64,000 nt of DNA from Rhizobium sp. J15 (GTDB lineage Bacteria; Pseudomonadota; Alphaproteobacteria; Rhizobiales; Rhizobiaceae), in the NCBI RefSeq assembly GCF_002531825.1, contig NZ_NWSX01000005.1:62001-126000 (forward strand), given 5' to 3'. The position numbers and the translations under genes are program-made. Below are positions 18,114 to 27,480 of the stretch, in pieces (within the stretch, counting starts at the first letter, position 1; each line of letters opens with the position of its first letter). Below the pieces are notes generated by a model, which was not told where the DNA came from, did no database searches, and saw only the letters and a list, made by a program, of their open reading frames with translations.

Positions 18114-18138
18114 GGACCGTGGGCGAAACCCGCGGTCC
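18114..18138 (+). repeat. intercistronic hairpin after the binding-protein gene
   Basis: GGACCG and GGG pair with CCC and CGGTCC around a CGAAA loop (one wobble pair inside). No T run follows, so it is more likely a 3'-end-protecting hairpin that raises binding-protein mRNA over permease mRNA than a terminator. Confidence 0.5.
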
Positions 18139-18167
18139 TCCCGACGTTTCAGCGCTAGGCCTTCGCC

Positions 18168-19175
18168 ATGACCAATCCTGCCCCAAGCAATATTCTGCCC
18201 GGCCTCCGGTTCCGGCAGCGTTTCCCGCTGCTTGCCCTCATCATCGAGCGCTTCGTGCTCAGTATCGTTTTGCTTTTCGCCGTTTCCATCCTGATCTTCG
18301 GCGGGCTGGAAGCCCTGCCCGGCGATTTCGCCACCACCTATCTCGGCCAATCGGCGACGCCGCAGGCCGTCGCCAATATTCGCCAGGATCTCGGGCTCGA
18401 TCGCCCGGTGACGACACGCTACATCGAGTGGCTCGGCAACGCCGTCCAGGGGGATTTCGGCACATCCTGGGCCAGTAAGAATTCGGTCAGCGAGCAGATC
18501 GGCAAACGTCTCGGCAATTCGCTGTTCCTGGCGGGTTTCGCGGCGTTGATTTCAGTGCCGCTCGCCATCGGTCTCGGCATGGTCTCGGTGCACTTCCGCA
18601 ACCGCATGCCTGACAAGATCATCAACGTGATTTCGCTGGCGGCAATCTCCTTGCCGGAATTCTTCATCGGCTACCTGCTGATCCTGTTTTTCGCGGTGAA
18701 GTTCGGCATGGCCACCTTTCCGGCGACAGTCTATGACAGCATGGGCTTCGTCGAGCGATTGAACGCGATCGCGCTGCCGACGGCGACCCTGGTGCTCGTC
18801 GTGCTCGCGCACATGATGCGCATGACGCGCGCCGCGATCCTTTCCGTCATGTCCTCGGCCTATATGGAGACGGCGGAGCTGAAGGGCCTCAGCGCCTTCC
18901 GTTCGATCGTCAAGCATGCCGCTCCGAATGCGCTCGCGCCGATCATCAACGTCGTCGCCCTGAACCTCGCCTATCTCGTTGTCGGCGTCGTGGTCGTCGA
19001 AGTCGTCTTCGTCTACCCCGGCATGGGGCAATATATGGTCGATGCGGTCACCGTGCGCGACATGCCCGTCGTGCAGGCCTGCGGCCTGATCTTTGCGGCC
19101 GTATACATCTTCCTCAACATGATGGCCGATATCCTCGCGATCGTCGCCAATCCCCGGCTGAGGCATCCCAGATGA
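18168..19175 (+). CDS. oligopeptide-type ABC transporter permease (DppB-like)
   Basis: A 335-residue inner-membrane permease with an N-terminal helix at about 20-40 and further helices in the usual DppB pattern. The long first periplasmic stretch (LPGDFATTYLGQSATPQAVANIRQDLGLDRP) and the cytoplasmic EAA loop (SAYMETAELKGLS, ending near KHAAPNALAPI) identify the family. It forms a heterodimer with the next gene product, whose start it overlaps by 4 bp (ATGA-type coupling). Confidence 0.9.
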   Translation: MTNPAPSNILPGLRFRQRFPLLALIIERFVLSIVLLFAVSILIFGGLEALPGDFATTYLGQSATPQAVANIRQDLGLDRPVTTRYIEWLGNAVQGDFGTSWASKNSVSEQIGKRLGNSLFLAGFAALISVPLAIGLGMVSVHFRNRMPDKIINVISLAAISLPEFFIGYLLILFFAVKFGMATFPATVYDSMGFVERLNAIALPTATLVLVVLAHMMRMTRAAILSVMSSAYMETAELKGLSAFRSIVKHAAPNALAPIINVVALNLAYLVVGVVVVEVVFVYPGMGQYMVDAVTVRDMPVVQACGLIFAAVYIFLNMMADILAIVANPRLRHPR

Positions 19176-19999
19176 GAGCAAGAGACATCCCCATCACCGC
19201 CTGGATCGGCATCACAGGCATCGCCATCGCCTTCATCTTCGCGATCTTCGCACCCTGGATCGCGCCTTACGGCGAGACCCAGGTCGTCGGCGACGTCTGG
19301 CAACTGCCTGACGATAAATATATCTTCGGCCTCGATAATCTCGGCCGCGACATCCTCTCGCGCCTGATTTTCGGCGCGCGCACGACGCTGCTCGTCGCCT
19401 CCGCCGCCACCATCATTTCCTTCTCGCTCGGTGTCATCCTCAGCTTCACGGCGGCCGTCTCGCGCGGCATCGTCGACACGGTCTTTTCGCGCTTCAACGA
19501 TCTGATGATGTCGATCCCGACACTGATTTTCGCGCTCGTGGTGCTCGCGGTCCTGCCGCAGAATATGGTTGTCCTGATCCTCGTCATGGCGATCCTGGAT
19601 TCCACCCGCGTCTATCGTCTCGGCCGCGCCGTGGCGCTCGATGTGGCGGTGATGGAATTCGTCGAGGCGGCGAAGCTGCGCGGCGAAGGCAAGCTCTGGA
19701 TCATCTTCCGCGAGATCCTGCCGAACACGCTGTCGCCGCTGCTGGCCGAATTCGGCTTGCGCTTCGCCTTCTCCATCCTGTTCCTCTCCACCCTTTCCTT
19801 CCTCGGCCTCGGCATCCAGCCGCCGGCCGCCGATTGGGGCGGCATGGTCAAGGACAACAAGGACGGGATCATCTTCGGCATCTCCGCAGCCCTGGTGCCG
19901 GGTACGGCGATCGCGACCCTTGCCATCTGCGTCAACCTCGTCGTCGACTGGCTCCTGAAACGCACATCCAGCCTCAAGGGAGGGCGCGGCGATGCCTGA
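19172..19999 (+). CDS. oligopeptide-type ABC transporter permease (DppC-like)
   Basis: A 275-residue inner-membrane permease. It has the DppC hallmarks: FGLDNLGRDILSRLIFGARTTLLVA after the first membrane helix, the EAA loop (EFVEAAKLRGEGKLWIIFREILPNTLSPL), and SFLGLGIQPPAADWGGMV near the end. It is translated in overlap with the gene before (4 bp) and the ATPase gene after (8 bp), so the three are probably co-translated. Confidence 0.9.
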   Translation: MRARDIPITAWIGITGIAIAFIFAIFAPWIAPYGETQVVGDVWQLPDDKYIFGLDNLGRDILSRLIFGARTTLLVASAATIISFSLGVILSFTAAVSRGIVDTVFSRFNDLMMSIPTLIFALVVLAVLPQNMVVLILVMAILDSTRVYRLGRAVALDVAVMEFVEAAKLRGEGKLWIIFREILPNTLSPLLAEFGLRFAFSILFLSTLSFLGLGIQPPAADWGGMVKDNKDGIIFGISAALVPGTAIATLAICVNLVVDWLLKRTSSLKGGRGDA

Positions 20000-21623
20000 G
20001 CTTCTTTCCGTCCGCAATCTGAAGATCGAGGCGACCAGCTATCCGCCAGGCGAGCCGCCGAAACGCGTGACCATCGTCGATGGCGTCTCCTTCGACCTCC
20101 AGAAGGGCAAGGTCCTCGGGCTGATCGGAGAATCGGGCGCCGGCAAATCGACGATCGGCCTTTCGGCGCTGGCCTATGGCCGGGGCGGCGCCGAAATCAC
20201 CGGCGGCGAAGTGCGGCTCGACGGCGCCGATATCCTGACGCTCGGCAAGAACGGCATCCGGAAAATCCGTGGCGCCCGCGTCTGCTACGTCGCGCAGTCG
20301 GCCGCAGCCGCCTTCAATCCGGCACACCGGCTCGGCGATCAGGTGATCGAGGCATCGGTCAAGCATGGATTGATGAGCAAGGACGAGGCGCGCAAACGGG
20401 CGCTCTATTTGTTCCGCGTCCTCGGCCTGCCCAATCCGGAAACCTTCGGTGAACGCTTCGCCCATCAGGTTTCCGGCGGCCAGCTGCAGCGTGCGATGAC
20501 GGCGATGGCGCTCTGCTCCAACCCCGAACTCATCGTCTTCGACGAACCGACCACGGCGCTCGACGTCACCACGCAGATCGACGTGCTGGCGGCGATCAAA
20601 CATGCGATTGAGGAGACGCACACCGCCGCGCTCTACATCACCCACGATCTCGCCGTCGTCGCCCAGATCTCGGACGACATCATGGTCCTGCGCCATGGCA
20701 GGCAGGTGGAGTATGGCAGCGTCCAGCAAATCATCGAGGCACCGCGCGAGGATTACACCCGGGCGCTGGTCAATGTCAGGCAGGCCTATCGTGACGAAGC
20801 CGTCGACCAGTCGGCGGCCCTTCTCAAGGTGGAGAATGTCAGCGCCGAATATTCCAACGGCTTCAAGGTGCTGCACGATGTCTCGCTGCATGTGCCGAAG
20901 GGGCAGACGCTTGCAGTGGTCGGTGAATCCGGTTCCGGAAAATCGAGCCTGGCGCGCGCCATTACCGGCCTCTTGCCACCCCGCAGCGGACGCATCGTCT
21001 TCGACGGCAAGCCGCTGGTGCCCGATCTGAAGAACCGGCCGAACGACGATCTCAGGCGCATCCAGCTGATCTACCAGATGGCCGACACGGCGATGAACCC
21101 GCGGCAGACGGTGCGCGACATCATCGGCCGTCCGTTGACCTTCTATTATGGGCTGAGGGGTGCCGAGAAGACGGCCAGGGTGAAGGAGCTGCTCGACCAG
21201 ATCGAGATGGGCAACGGCTTCATCGATCGCTACCCGGCGGAACTGTCCGGCGGCCAGAAGCAGCGCGTGGCGATCGCCAGAGCCCTTGCCGCCAAGCCCG
21301 AACTCATCCTCTGCGACGAGCCGACTTCGGCGCTCGATCCGCTGGTGGCGGAAGGAATCTTGAAATTGCTCCTGCGCCTGCAGGAGGAAGAGCAGCTTTC
21401 CTATATCTTCATCACCCATGACATCGCGATCGTCCGGGCGATTGCCGACAGCGTGGCGGTGATGCATCGCGGCAGGCTGGTGCGCTTCGGCCCGAAATCG
21501 AAGGCGCTGTCGCCGCCCTTCGACGATTACACGGATCTGCTTTTGAAATCCGTGCCGGAGATGGAAATCGGCTGGCTGGAACGGGTGCTTGCGACGCGAC
21601 GCATGGAAAGCGCCGGTCACTGA
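19992..21623 (+). CDS. fused double ATPase of the oligopeptide-type importer (DppDF-like)
   Basis: A 543-residue protein with two complete ATP-binding cassettes. The first has Walker A GESGAGKST, signature SGGQLQRAM and Walker B ELIVFDEPTTALD; the second has GESGSGKSS, SGGQKQRVAIARAL and [13 protein letters not shown]. Each half ends with the peptide-importer C-terminal extension. The fusion replaces separate DppD and DppF subunits. It energises the two permeases upstream; the 8-bp overlap supports one operon. Confidence 0.92.
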   Translation: MPELLSVRNLKIEATSYPPGEPPKRVTIVDGVSFDLQKGKVLGLIGESGAGKSTIGLSALAYGRGGAEITGGEVRLDGADILTLGKNGIRKIRGARVCYVAQSAAAAFNPAHRLGDQVIEASVKHGLMSKDEARKRALYLFRVLGLPNPETFGERFAHQVSGGQLQRAMTAMALCSNPELIVFDEPTTALDVTTQIDVLAAIKHAIEETHTAALYITHDLAVVAQISDDIMVLRHGRQVEYGSVQQIIEAPREDYTRALVNVRQAYRDEAVDQSAALLKVENVSAEYSNGFKVLHDVSLHVPKGQTLAVVGESGSGKSSLARAITGLLPPRSGRIVFDGKPLVPDLKNRPNDDLRRIQLIYQMADTAMNPRQTVRDIIGRPLTFYYGLRGAEKTARVKELLDQIEMGNGFIDRYPAELSGGQKQRVAIARALAAKPELILCDEPTSALDPLVAEGILKLLLRLQEEEQLSYIFITHDIAIVRAIADSVAVMHRGRLVRFGPKSKALSPPFDDYTDLLLKSVPEMEIGWLERVLATRRMESAGH

Positions 21624-21634
21624 AAGGAATGAAC

Positions 21635-23638
21635 ATGGCTTCGCGCGGCTTCATCACCATCGAGAACGAATGGATCACGCTGAAGGATGGGACAAGGCTT
21701 GCCGCCCGCATCTGGATGCCGGATGGAGCGGCGGAAGATCCCGTTCCCGCCGTCTTCGAATTTCTGCCCTATCGCAAGCGGGACGGAACCAGCCTCCGGG
21801 ACGAGTCGACCTATCCGGTCTTCGCCGAAGCCGGCATTGCCGGCGTGCGTGTCGATATTCGCGGCTCCGGAGAATCGGACGGTGTCATCGACGGCGAATA
21901 TACCGAGCGTGAGCTTGCCGACGCCTGCGAGCTGATTGCCTGGATCGCCGCGCAGCCCTGGTCGAACGGCGCGGTCGGGATGATGGGCATCTCCTGGGGT
22001 GGTTTCAACAGCCTGCAGGTCGCCGCATTGCGTCCGCCGGCGCTGAAGGCGGTCATCTCGATCGCCTCGACCGTCGACCGCTACAATGACGATATCCACT
22101 ACAAGAACGGCTGCCATCTCTCCGCCCAGCTCTCATGGGCCGCGACCATGCTCGGCTACCAGTCGCGGCCGCCCGATCCGGCGCTTGCCGGCGAGGATTG
22201 GAAGGAGATGTGGCTGGAACGCCTGGCAGGCGAACCTTTCTTCATGGAGGAATGGCTGGCGCACCAGCGGCGCGACGAGTTCTGGCGTCACGGCTCGATC
22301 TCGGAGGATTTTTCCAGCGTCGAGATTCCCGCACTCGTCATTGCCGGCTGGGCCGACGGTTACCGCAACACGCCGCTGATGGCGGTCGAGGGCCTGGGGG
22401 AAAAGGCGAAGGCGCTGATCGGTCCCTGGGTGCACAAATATCCGCACTTCGCCTGGCCGAAACCGCGCGTCGATTTCCATGGCGAGGCGATCGCCTGGTG
22501 GAACAAATGGCTGCGGGGCGAGGACAATGGCATCGACAGACTGCCGCAGACCCGGGCCTATATTCTCGATGCCGTCCGCCCCGCCCCGCGGCGCGACAGC
22601 GATCCGGGTTTCTGGGTCGCCAGAAACGTCTGGTCGCCGCCGCGGATACAGTGCTTTTACGTCGAGCAGTTCGGCAAGCTGACGGAAGGCATGCCGATCC
22701 CGCATGCGCCGGAGCACTCCGTCTATGTCAGGTCTCCCCTCGATACCGGCACGGCTTCGGGTGAATATTTCACTTTGAAGCCCGACGCCGAAATGGCGAT
22801 CGATCAGCGCGGCGACGACGCCGGCTCGCTGATCTTCGATACGATGCCGCTTGCCGGGGACCAAGACTATCTCGGCCGGCCCGTGCTGACACTTGCGCTG
22901 CGCTCCCGGACAACAGGCGGCAATCTCTGCGCCCGGCTGATCGACGTCCATCCCGACGGTACGGCAATGCGGGTCGCCTTCGGCGTCGTCAACCTCACCC
23001 ACCGCGACGGCAATGCCGATCCCGAGCCGCTGGTGCCAGGCGAGACAGTGTCGATCCGTCTCGTGCTCGACACCTGCGGCTACCGTTTCCGCAAGGGCCA
23101 CCGCATCCGCCTTTCGCTATCCACCGCCTATTGGCCGATGATCCTGCCGCCGCCTGAAGACGATGGGATGGAGATCGATATCGCCTCGCTCGGCCTGGGT
23201 CTGCCGATGCTCGGCGAACACGAAAGGATCGAAATCGCGGAGCCGGCCAATCCCGATCCGCTGCCAAAGTACATCGAGCACGCCGCTGCCACGACGAAAC
23301 GGCAGGTCGTCCGCGACCTCTCTGTCAACCGGACGGAATATCGCATCCACGAGGATACCGGGCTCCACGAACACCCTGCAACCGGCCTTTCGACCCGGCA
23401 ATTGCGCGAGGAGGTCTGGTCGATTTCACCGGATGATCCGCTGTCGATGACCGGCATGTCGACCTGGACCTGCGACATGCGCCGACCCGGCTGGTTCGTC
23501 CGCACCGTCGCCACCGCACGGATTGCCTGCACGGCGACCGACTGGATCATCGGCGCCGTCGTCACGGCTTTCGAGGATGACGTGCAGATTTTCGAAAAGG
23601 TCTTTTCGGAAAAGCGGATCCCGCGCGACCTGATGTGA
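21635..23638 (+). CDS. CocE/NonD-family hydrolase (peptidase S15 type)
   Basis: A 667-residue alpha/beta hydrolase with a C-terminal jelly-roll domain, as in cocaine esterase and X-Pro dipeptidyl peptidases. The nucleophile is Ser120 in GMMGISWGGF; the acid and His are probably in GWADGYRN and GPWVHKYPHF. There is no signal peptide, so it acts in the cytoplasm. The ATG at 21635 has AAAGGA 6 nt upstream; an ATG two codons earlier is too close to it. As the last gene of the carnitine/transport operon it may cleave the imported compound, for example an ester or amide of carnitine; this is inference. Confidence 0.86.
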   Translation: MASRGFITIENEWITLKDGTRLAARIWMPDGAAEDPVPAVFEFLPYRKRDGTSLRDESTYPVFAEAGIAGVRVDIRGSGESDGVIDGEYTERELADACELIAWIAAQPWSNGAVGMMGISWGGFNSLQVAALRPPALKAVISIASTVDRYNDDIHYKNGCHLSAQLSWAATMLGYQSRPPDPALAGEDWKEMWLERLAGEPFFMEEWLAHQRRDEFWRHGSISEDFSSVEIPALVIAGWADGYRNTPLMAVEGLGEKAKALIGPWVHKYPHFAWPKPRVDFHGEAIAWWNKWLRGEDNGIDRLPQTRAYILDAVRPAPRRDSDPGFWVARNVWSPPRIQCFYVEQFGKLTEGMPIPHAPEHSVYVRSPLDTGTASGEYFTLKPDAEMAIDQRGDDAGSLIFDTMPLAGDQDYLGRPVLTLALRSRTTGGNLCARLIDVHPDGTAMRVAFGVVNLTHRDGNADPEPLVPGETVSIRLVLDTCGYRFRKGHRIRLSLSTAYWPMILPPPEDDGMEIDIASLGLGLPMLGEHERIEIAEPANPDPLPKYIEHAAATTKRQVVRDLSVNRTEYRIHEDTGLHEHPATGLSTRQLREEVWSISPDDPLSMTGMSTWTCDMRRPGWFVRTVATARIACTATDWIIGAVVTAFEDDVQIFEKVFSEKRIPRDLM

Positions 23639-23641
23639 CCG

Positions 23642-24550
23642 TCAGGCCGCGAAACGCCTGACCGCCCCGCAGACGGCGCGAAAGCCATCACGTGCGCCAT
23701 CGCTCATATGGCGGGCGCGCAGCCAGGCATGCACCATTTGCGGCTCCTCCCGGAACCCTACTTCGACGCCTGCTTCCGCGAGCCGGGCGGCATAATGCCG
23801 GCCGTCGTCGCGGAGCGGATCGAAATGCGCGACTGTGATGAAGGCTGGCGGGAGCCCGGTAAGCGATGAGGCATTGAGCGGCTCCGCGATCGGATTGCCT
23901 GCCGGCGCTTGCAGGATCTTGCGGTAATAGGCGACATCAGCCGTCGTCAGGCCGGGGGCTTCGGCCATTTCGACATAGGAGCCGGCATCGAGATCCCCAC
24001 CGAGCACCGGATAGATCAGGACCTGGCCGACGATGCCCGACAGTTCCTCGTCGTGTGCCCGCAGGACAAGACCCGCCGCAAGATTGCCGCCGGCGCTGTC
24101 GCCGATCAGCACGACCTTGTTGTCGGCGGCAAGCAGATGTTTCAGCACGGCGAAACCGTCATCAGTCTGCGCCGGCCAGCGATATTCCGGGGCCAGCCGG
24201 TAGTCGACCGAAACGAGCTCCGCGCCGGCAGCATCGGCGATCTCGGCGCAGATGGCATGGTGGCTTTCCAGCGAACCGACGACGAAGCCGCCGCCATGAA
24301 GATAGAGAAGAATGGTGCGCGTGCTGATTTTCCGCGGACGGTAGCGCCGGATCGGGATGCGCTGGACCATGCCATCGGCAAAGATCATGTCGGGAGGCAG
24401 CGGGCGATCGAAGCGTGCGCAGAGGGCGTCGTACCAGTTTCGCTGCTGCTCGACGGAGGCTTCGACGGCATCAGTGGGATAAAAGCTATCGCAAATTTCG
24501 AGAAACTGCAGGATGCCTTTTTCGGTAGGGGCAGGCGATGGAGCGGACAT
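23642..24550 (-). CDS. alpha/beta hydrolase of the hormone-sensitive lipase family
   Basis: A 302-residue esterase with the HGGG oxyanion motif (85-88) and the nucleophile Ser152 in GDSAGGNLAAG; the Asp and His are in FDPLRDDGRHYA and QMVHAWLR. The ATG at 24550 starts the conserved part; the frame is open for 91 more codons upstream without homology. Convergent with the CocE-type gene, the ends only 3 bp apart. The family prefers short acyl esters. Possible substrates include acylcarnitines given the neighbourhood, but it may be unrelated to the operon. Confidence 0.85.
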   Translation of the reverse strand: MSAPSPAPTEKGILQFLEICDSFYPTDAVEASVEQQRNWYDALCARFDRPLPPDMIFADGMVQRIPIRRYRPRKISTRTILLYLHGGGFVVGSLESHHAICAEIADAAGAELVSVDYRLAPEYRWPAQTDDGFAVLKHLLAADNKVVLIGDSAGGNLAAGLVLRAHDEELSGIVGQVLIYPVLGGDLDAGSYVEMAEAPGLTTADVAYYRKILQAPAGNPIAEPLNASSLTGLPPAFITVAHFDPLRDDGRHYAARLAEAGVEVGFREEPQMVHAWLRARHMSDGARDGFRAVCGAVRRFAA

Positions 24551-24806
24551 GGAAGGTCCTTTCGATTTGGGACATGCAGATCCATGCCCTTGGCCGACTC
24601 TGCCCGCATCATGCGCCTTCGAGACGGAGGCAATCTGTCTGGCCGCGACTCGTGGATGTCGTGATGCTTCATTATTTTTAAGCCGCGCCGGAGATATTGC
24701 CGGTGTTCGAAAAAAATTTTTTTGCTGTCGACCCAAGGAACGCCATCGGAGAAACGTCTCAATCCCGAAATAGCATCTTGCTGGATAGCTTGGGGGTAGG
24801 TGCGCA
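24551..24806. other. divergent intergenic region with an A7T7 tract
   Basis: This 256-bp stretch separates the esterase gene from the divergent sigma-factor gene and must hold both promoters. It contains seven A followed by seven T (24710-24723), a bend-prone tract, and GGAAC at 24737-24741 with CGTCTC at 24755-24760. Those resemble ECF promoter elements but the 13-nt spacing is short, so autoregulation is only a suggestion. Confidence 0.4.
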
Positions 24807-25331
24807 TTGGATGCGGAGCTCATAGAACGGGCGCAGCGCGGTGATCGGGAGGCCTTCGGGCAACTGGTCTCGCGCCATTATGATTTCGTCCATGCGACGG
24901 CGTGGCGATGGTCGGGCAGTTCCACCGATGCGGATGACATCGCCCAGGAAGTCTGCGTCAAGCTTGGCGCGGCGATCCGCGGCTTTCGCGGCGCCAGCCG
25001 CTTCAGGACATGGCTCTACACGCTGACGCTCAATGCCGCCCGCGACCACAGGCGCAAGCTTGCACGGGAGGAGCAGACATTCCGCGCCTATGCCGCCGAA
25101 CCGCAGCAGGATTCGCCAAGCGGAAATGACGACGAGATGTCGAGCGAATTATGGGCGGCCGTGCGCGCTCTGCCGGAAAGGCAATGCGACGCCGTGCTGC
25201 TCGTCTATGGCGAGGGCCTCAGCCACTCCGCCGCCGCCGACGTCATGGGCTGCTCGGAAACGACCGTCTCCTGGCAGGTGCACGAGGCGCGCAAGAGGCT
25301 GAAGGCCATGCTCGGCAAGGAAGAGGTATGA
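24807..25331 (+). CDS. ECF-family RNA polymerase sigma factor
   Basis: A 174-residue group 4 sigma factor. Region 2 spans about 5-75 (REAFGQLVSRHYDFVHATAWR, DADDIAQEVCVKLG, FRTWLYTLTLNAARDHRR) and region 4 about 115-170 (LPERQCDAVLLVYGEGLSHSAAADVMGCSETTVSWQVHEARKRL). Translation most likely starts at the TTG at 24807, 6 nt after GGTAGG. The ATG of the next gene overlaps its stop codon (ATGA), so the two are coupled. Partner genes of ECF sigmas are usually their anti-sigma factors, which points to the VWA protein. Confidence 0.9.
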   Translation: MDAELIERAQRGDREAFGQLVSRHYDFVHATAWRWSGSSTDADDIAQEVCVKLGAAIRGFRGASRFRTWLYTLTLNAARDHRRKLAREEQTFRAYAAEPQQDSPSGNDDEMSSELWAAVRALPERQCDAVLLVYGEGLSHSAAADVMGCSETTVSWQVHEARKRLKAMLGKEEV

Positions 25332-27424
25332 TCTTGGACAAGGAACTCGAAAAGCTCTCTCACCTGACACCGCCGGCCGCCGATCCGGAAGCGCGCGCGC
25401 GCGCCCTTGCCGCGGCGATGCAGGCCTTCGACGAAGCCGAAAATAATGCAGCCACAGCCCAAGGAAATGCGAAGGGCTGGCGTCAAAGCTCCATCATCAA
25501 CTGGATATGGAGCCCTGCCGTGAACAAGAAATTCCTCGCCGGTTCAGCCCTTGCGACGCTGCTCGTCATTCCCGCCGCCGGTTATCTCACCTTCGAGCTG
25601 ACCCGCAACCAACCGATCGTCGACCAGGAAAGGGTCGCCGGTACTCTTTCGAAAAATGAAGTGCCGAAACCGACTGGCCGGCCGGCCGAACCCGTCGCGC
25701 CCGCGCCGAAGCTTTCCGAAGCGCCGACCGAAGAGAATCGTCCGGCGCAATCGTCGGCGGCTGATAGCGCTCAAGTCTTGCAGGACAAGCAGCCGCAGGC
25801 TGCAAAGTCGGCTGCGGAGCTGCGTGCTGAATTCGATGCCGGCGAGATTGCCGGTCTGACGAACAGGTCGAAAAGTTCCGCCGTGCCGGCTGCTCCTGGC
25901 GCCCCTCAGCCGCAATTGGCCGAACCGATGGCCGTTGCCCCCTCGCCTGTCCCGCCGGCGGGCGGACGTGTCCAGATCCAGCTCGATCCCAGCCGCGAGC
26001 GTTTTGCCAATGCTGCGGCAAATCCGATCAAGAGTGTCACGACCGATCCGGTCTCGACCTTCTCCGCCGATTTCGACAGCGCCTCCTACTCCTTCGTCCG
26101 CCGGTCGCTGACCGGCGGGGCGATGCCCGATCTGCAATCGGTGCGCGTCGAGGAAATGATCAATTATTTCCCTTACGACTGGCCGCGTCCCGAGAATGCC
26201 GACCAGCCCTTCAAGGCGACGGTGACGGTGATGCCGACGCCGTGGAATCACGACACGGAACTGATGCATGTGGCGATCAAGGGCTATGACATCGCGCCGG
26301 CGCTTGCCCCGCATGCCAATCTGGTCTTTCTGATCGACGTGTCGGGCTCGATGGACGAGCCGGACAAGCTGCCGTTGCTGAAGAGCGCCTTCCGCCTGCT
26401 GGTCAACAGGCTGAAGCCCGACGATACCGTCTCGATCGTCACCTATGCCGGCAATGCCGGCACGGTGTTGGAACCGACACGCGTGGCGGAGAAATCGAAG
26501 ATCCTGTCGGCGATCGACAGGCTGGAGGCCGGCGGCTCGACCGGCGGCGCCGAAGGCATCGAGGCGGCCTACGATCTCGCGAGACAGGCCTTCGTCAAGG
26601 ACGGCGTCAACCGCGTGATGCTGGCGACGGACGGCGACTTCAATGTCGGCCCGTCGAGCGACGAGGATCTGAAGCGCATCATCGAAGAAAAGCGCAGGGA
26701 CGGCATCTTCCTGACCGTTCTCGGCTTCGGCCGCGGCAATCTCAACGATTCCCTGATGCAGACGCTGGCGCAGAACGGCAATGGCAGCGCTGCCTATATC
26801 GACACCCTGGCGGAGGCGCAGAAGACACTGGTCGAAGAGGCCGGATCGACGCTCTTTCCGATCGCGAAGGACGTCAAGTTCCAGGTCGAATTCAACCCGC
26901 AGCGAATCGCCGAATACCGGCTGATCGGCTATGAGACGCGCGCCCTCAAGCGTGAGGATTTCAACAATGACCGTGTCGATGCCGGCGATATCGGTTCCGG
27001 CCACAGCGTCACGGCAATTTATGAGATCACGCCAAAGGGAAGTCCCGCGGTCATGAACGACGACCTGCGTTACGGTGCGGCCAGCAAGGCGCCGGCCGAG
27101 ACGTCCGATAGCGCGCAGCAGGGCGAGCTTGCCTTCGTCAAGATGCGCTACAAGCGGCCGGGCGAAGACGAGAGCGCCCTCATCACCACGCCCGTCGGCG
27201 ACGCCAACACGGTCGCCAGCGTCGATGCCGCGCCGCAGGACGTCCGCTTCTCGGTCGCCGTCGCCGCCTTCGGCCAGAAATTGAGCCGCGTTCCCGCTCT
27301 CGATGCCTATTCCTATCAGGCGGTGGCCGATCTTGCCGCAGCGTCGCGGGGGGCCGATCCCTTCGGTTACAGATCGGACTTCCTCGGCCTCGTCAGGCTG
27401 GCCGACGGCCTCAGCCAGCGATGA
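25328..27424 (+). CDS. membrane-anchored von Willebrand factor A protein (YfbK-like), candidate anti-sigma partner
   Basis: A 698-residue protein. Residues 1-65 are cytoplasmic and helical; one membrane helix spans about 69-88 (FLAGSALATLLVIPAAGYL); a Pro/Ala-rich linker follows to about 225; then come a vWF-A N-terminal-type domain, a VWA domain with intact metal site (DVSGSM from Asp337, the Thr of GGSTGG, the Asp of ATDGDF), and a C-terminal DUF3520-like region. The topology (short cytoplasmic head, helix, large periplasmic domain) is that of a membrane anti-sigma factor, but I see no zinc-binding anti-sigma motif. It starts inside the sigma-factor stop codon (4-nt overlap). Confidence 0.85.
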   Translation: MILDKELEKLSHLTPPAADPEARARALAAAMQAFDEAENNAATAQGNAKGWRQSSIINWIWSPAVNKKFLAGSALATLLVIPAAGYLTFELTRNQPIVDQERVAGTLSKNEVPKPTGRPAEPVAPAPKLSEAPTEENRPAQSSAADSAQVLQDKQPQAAKSAAELRAEFDAGEIAGLTNRSKSSAVPAAPGAPQPQLAEPMAVAPSPVPPAGGRVQIQLDPSRERFANAAANPIKSVTTDPVSTFSADFDSASYSFVRRSLTGGAMPDLQSVRVEEMINYFPYDWPRPENADQPFKATVTVMPTPWNHDTELMHVAIKGYDIAPALAPHANLVFLIDVSGSMDEPDKLPLLKSAFRLLVNRLKPDDTVSIVTYAGNAGTVLEPTRVAEKSKILSAIDRLEAGGSTGGAEGIEAAYDLARQAFVKDGVNRVMLATDGDFNVGPSSDEDLKRIIEEKRRDGIFLTVLGFGRGNLNDSLMQTLAQNGNGSAAYIDTLAEAQKTLVEEAGSTLFPIAKDVKFQVEFNPQRIAEYRLIGYETRALKREDFNNDRVDAGDIGSGHSVTAIYEITPKGSPAVMNDDLRYGAASKAPAETSDSAQQGELAFVKMRYKRPGEDESALITTPVGDANTVASVDAAPQDVRFSVAVAAFGQKLSRVPALDAYSYQAVADLAAASRGADPFGYRSDFLGLVRLADGLSQR

Positions 27425-27440
27425 GCTGAGACGTATCGCA

Positions 27441-27472
27441 AGCAGGGGCCGCCTGTAACGGCGGCCCCTGCT
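27441..27472. terminator. strong hairpin between convergent genes
   Basis: A 13-bp perfect inverted repeat (AGCAGGGGCCGCC / GGCGGCCCCTGCT) with a 6-nt loop, located between the stop codons of the VWA gene and the convergent lactonase gene. No T run follows on either side; it may terminate in both directions or only protect transcript ends. Confidence 0.55.
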
Positions 27473-27480
27473 GCTCGGCG

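Noticed and set aside
19974..21620. Long minus-strand frame opposite the fused double ATPase gene
   Set aside because: Complementary to Walker A and signature regions on the other strand; translation is His/Arg/Asp-rich without domain features.
24737..24760. GGAAC ... CGTCTC as an ECF promoter for the sigma gene
   Set aside because: The 13-nt spacing is shorter than the usual 16-17, so it is only mentioned as a possibility, not called as a promoter.
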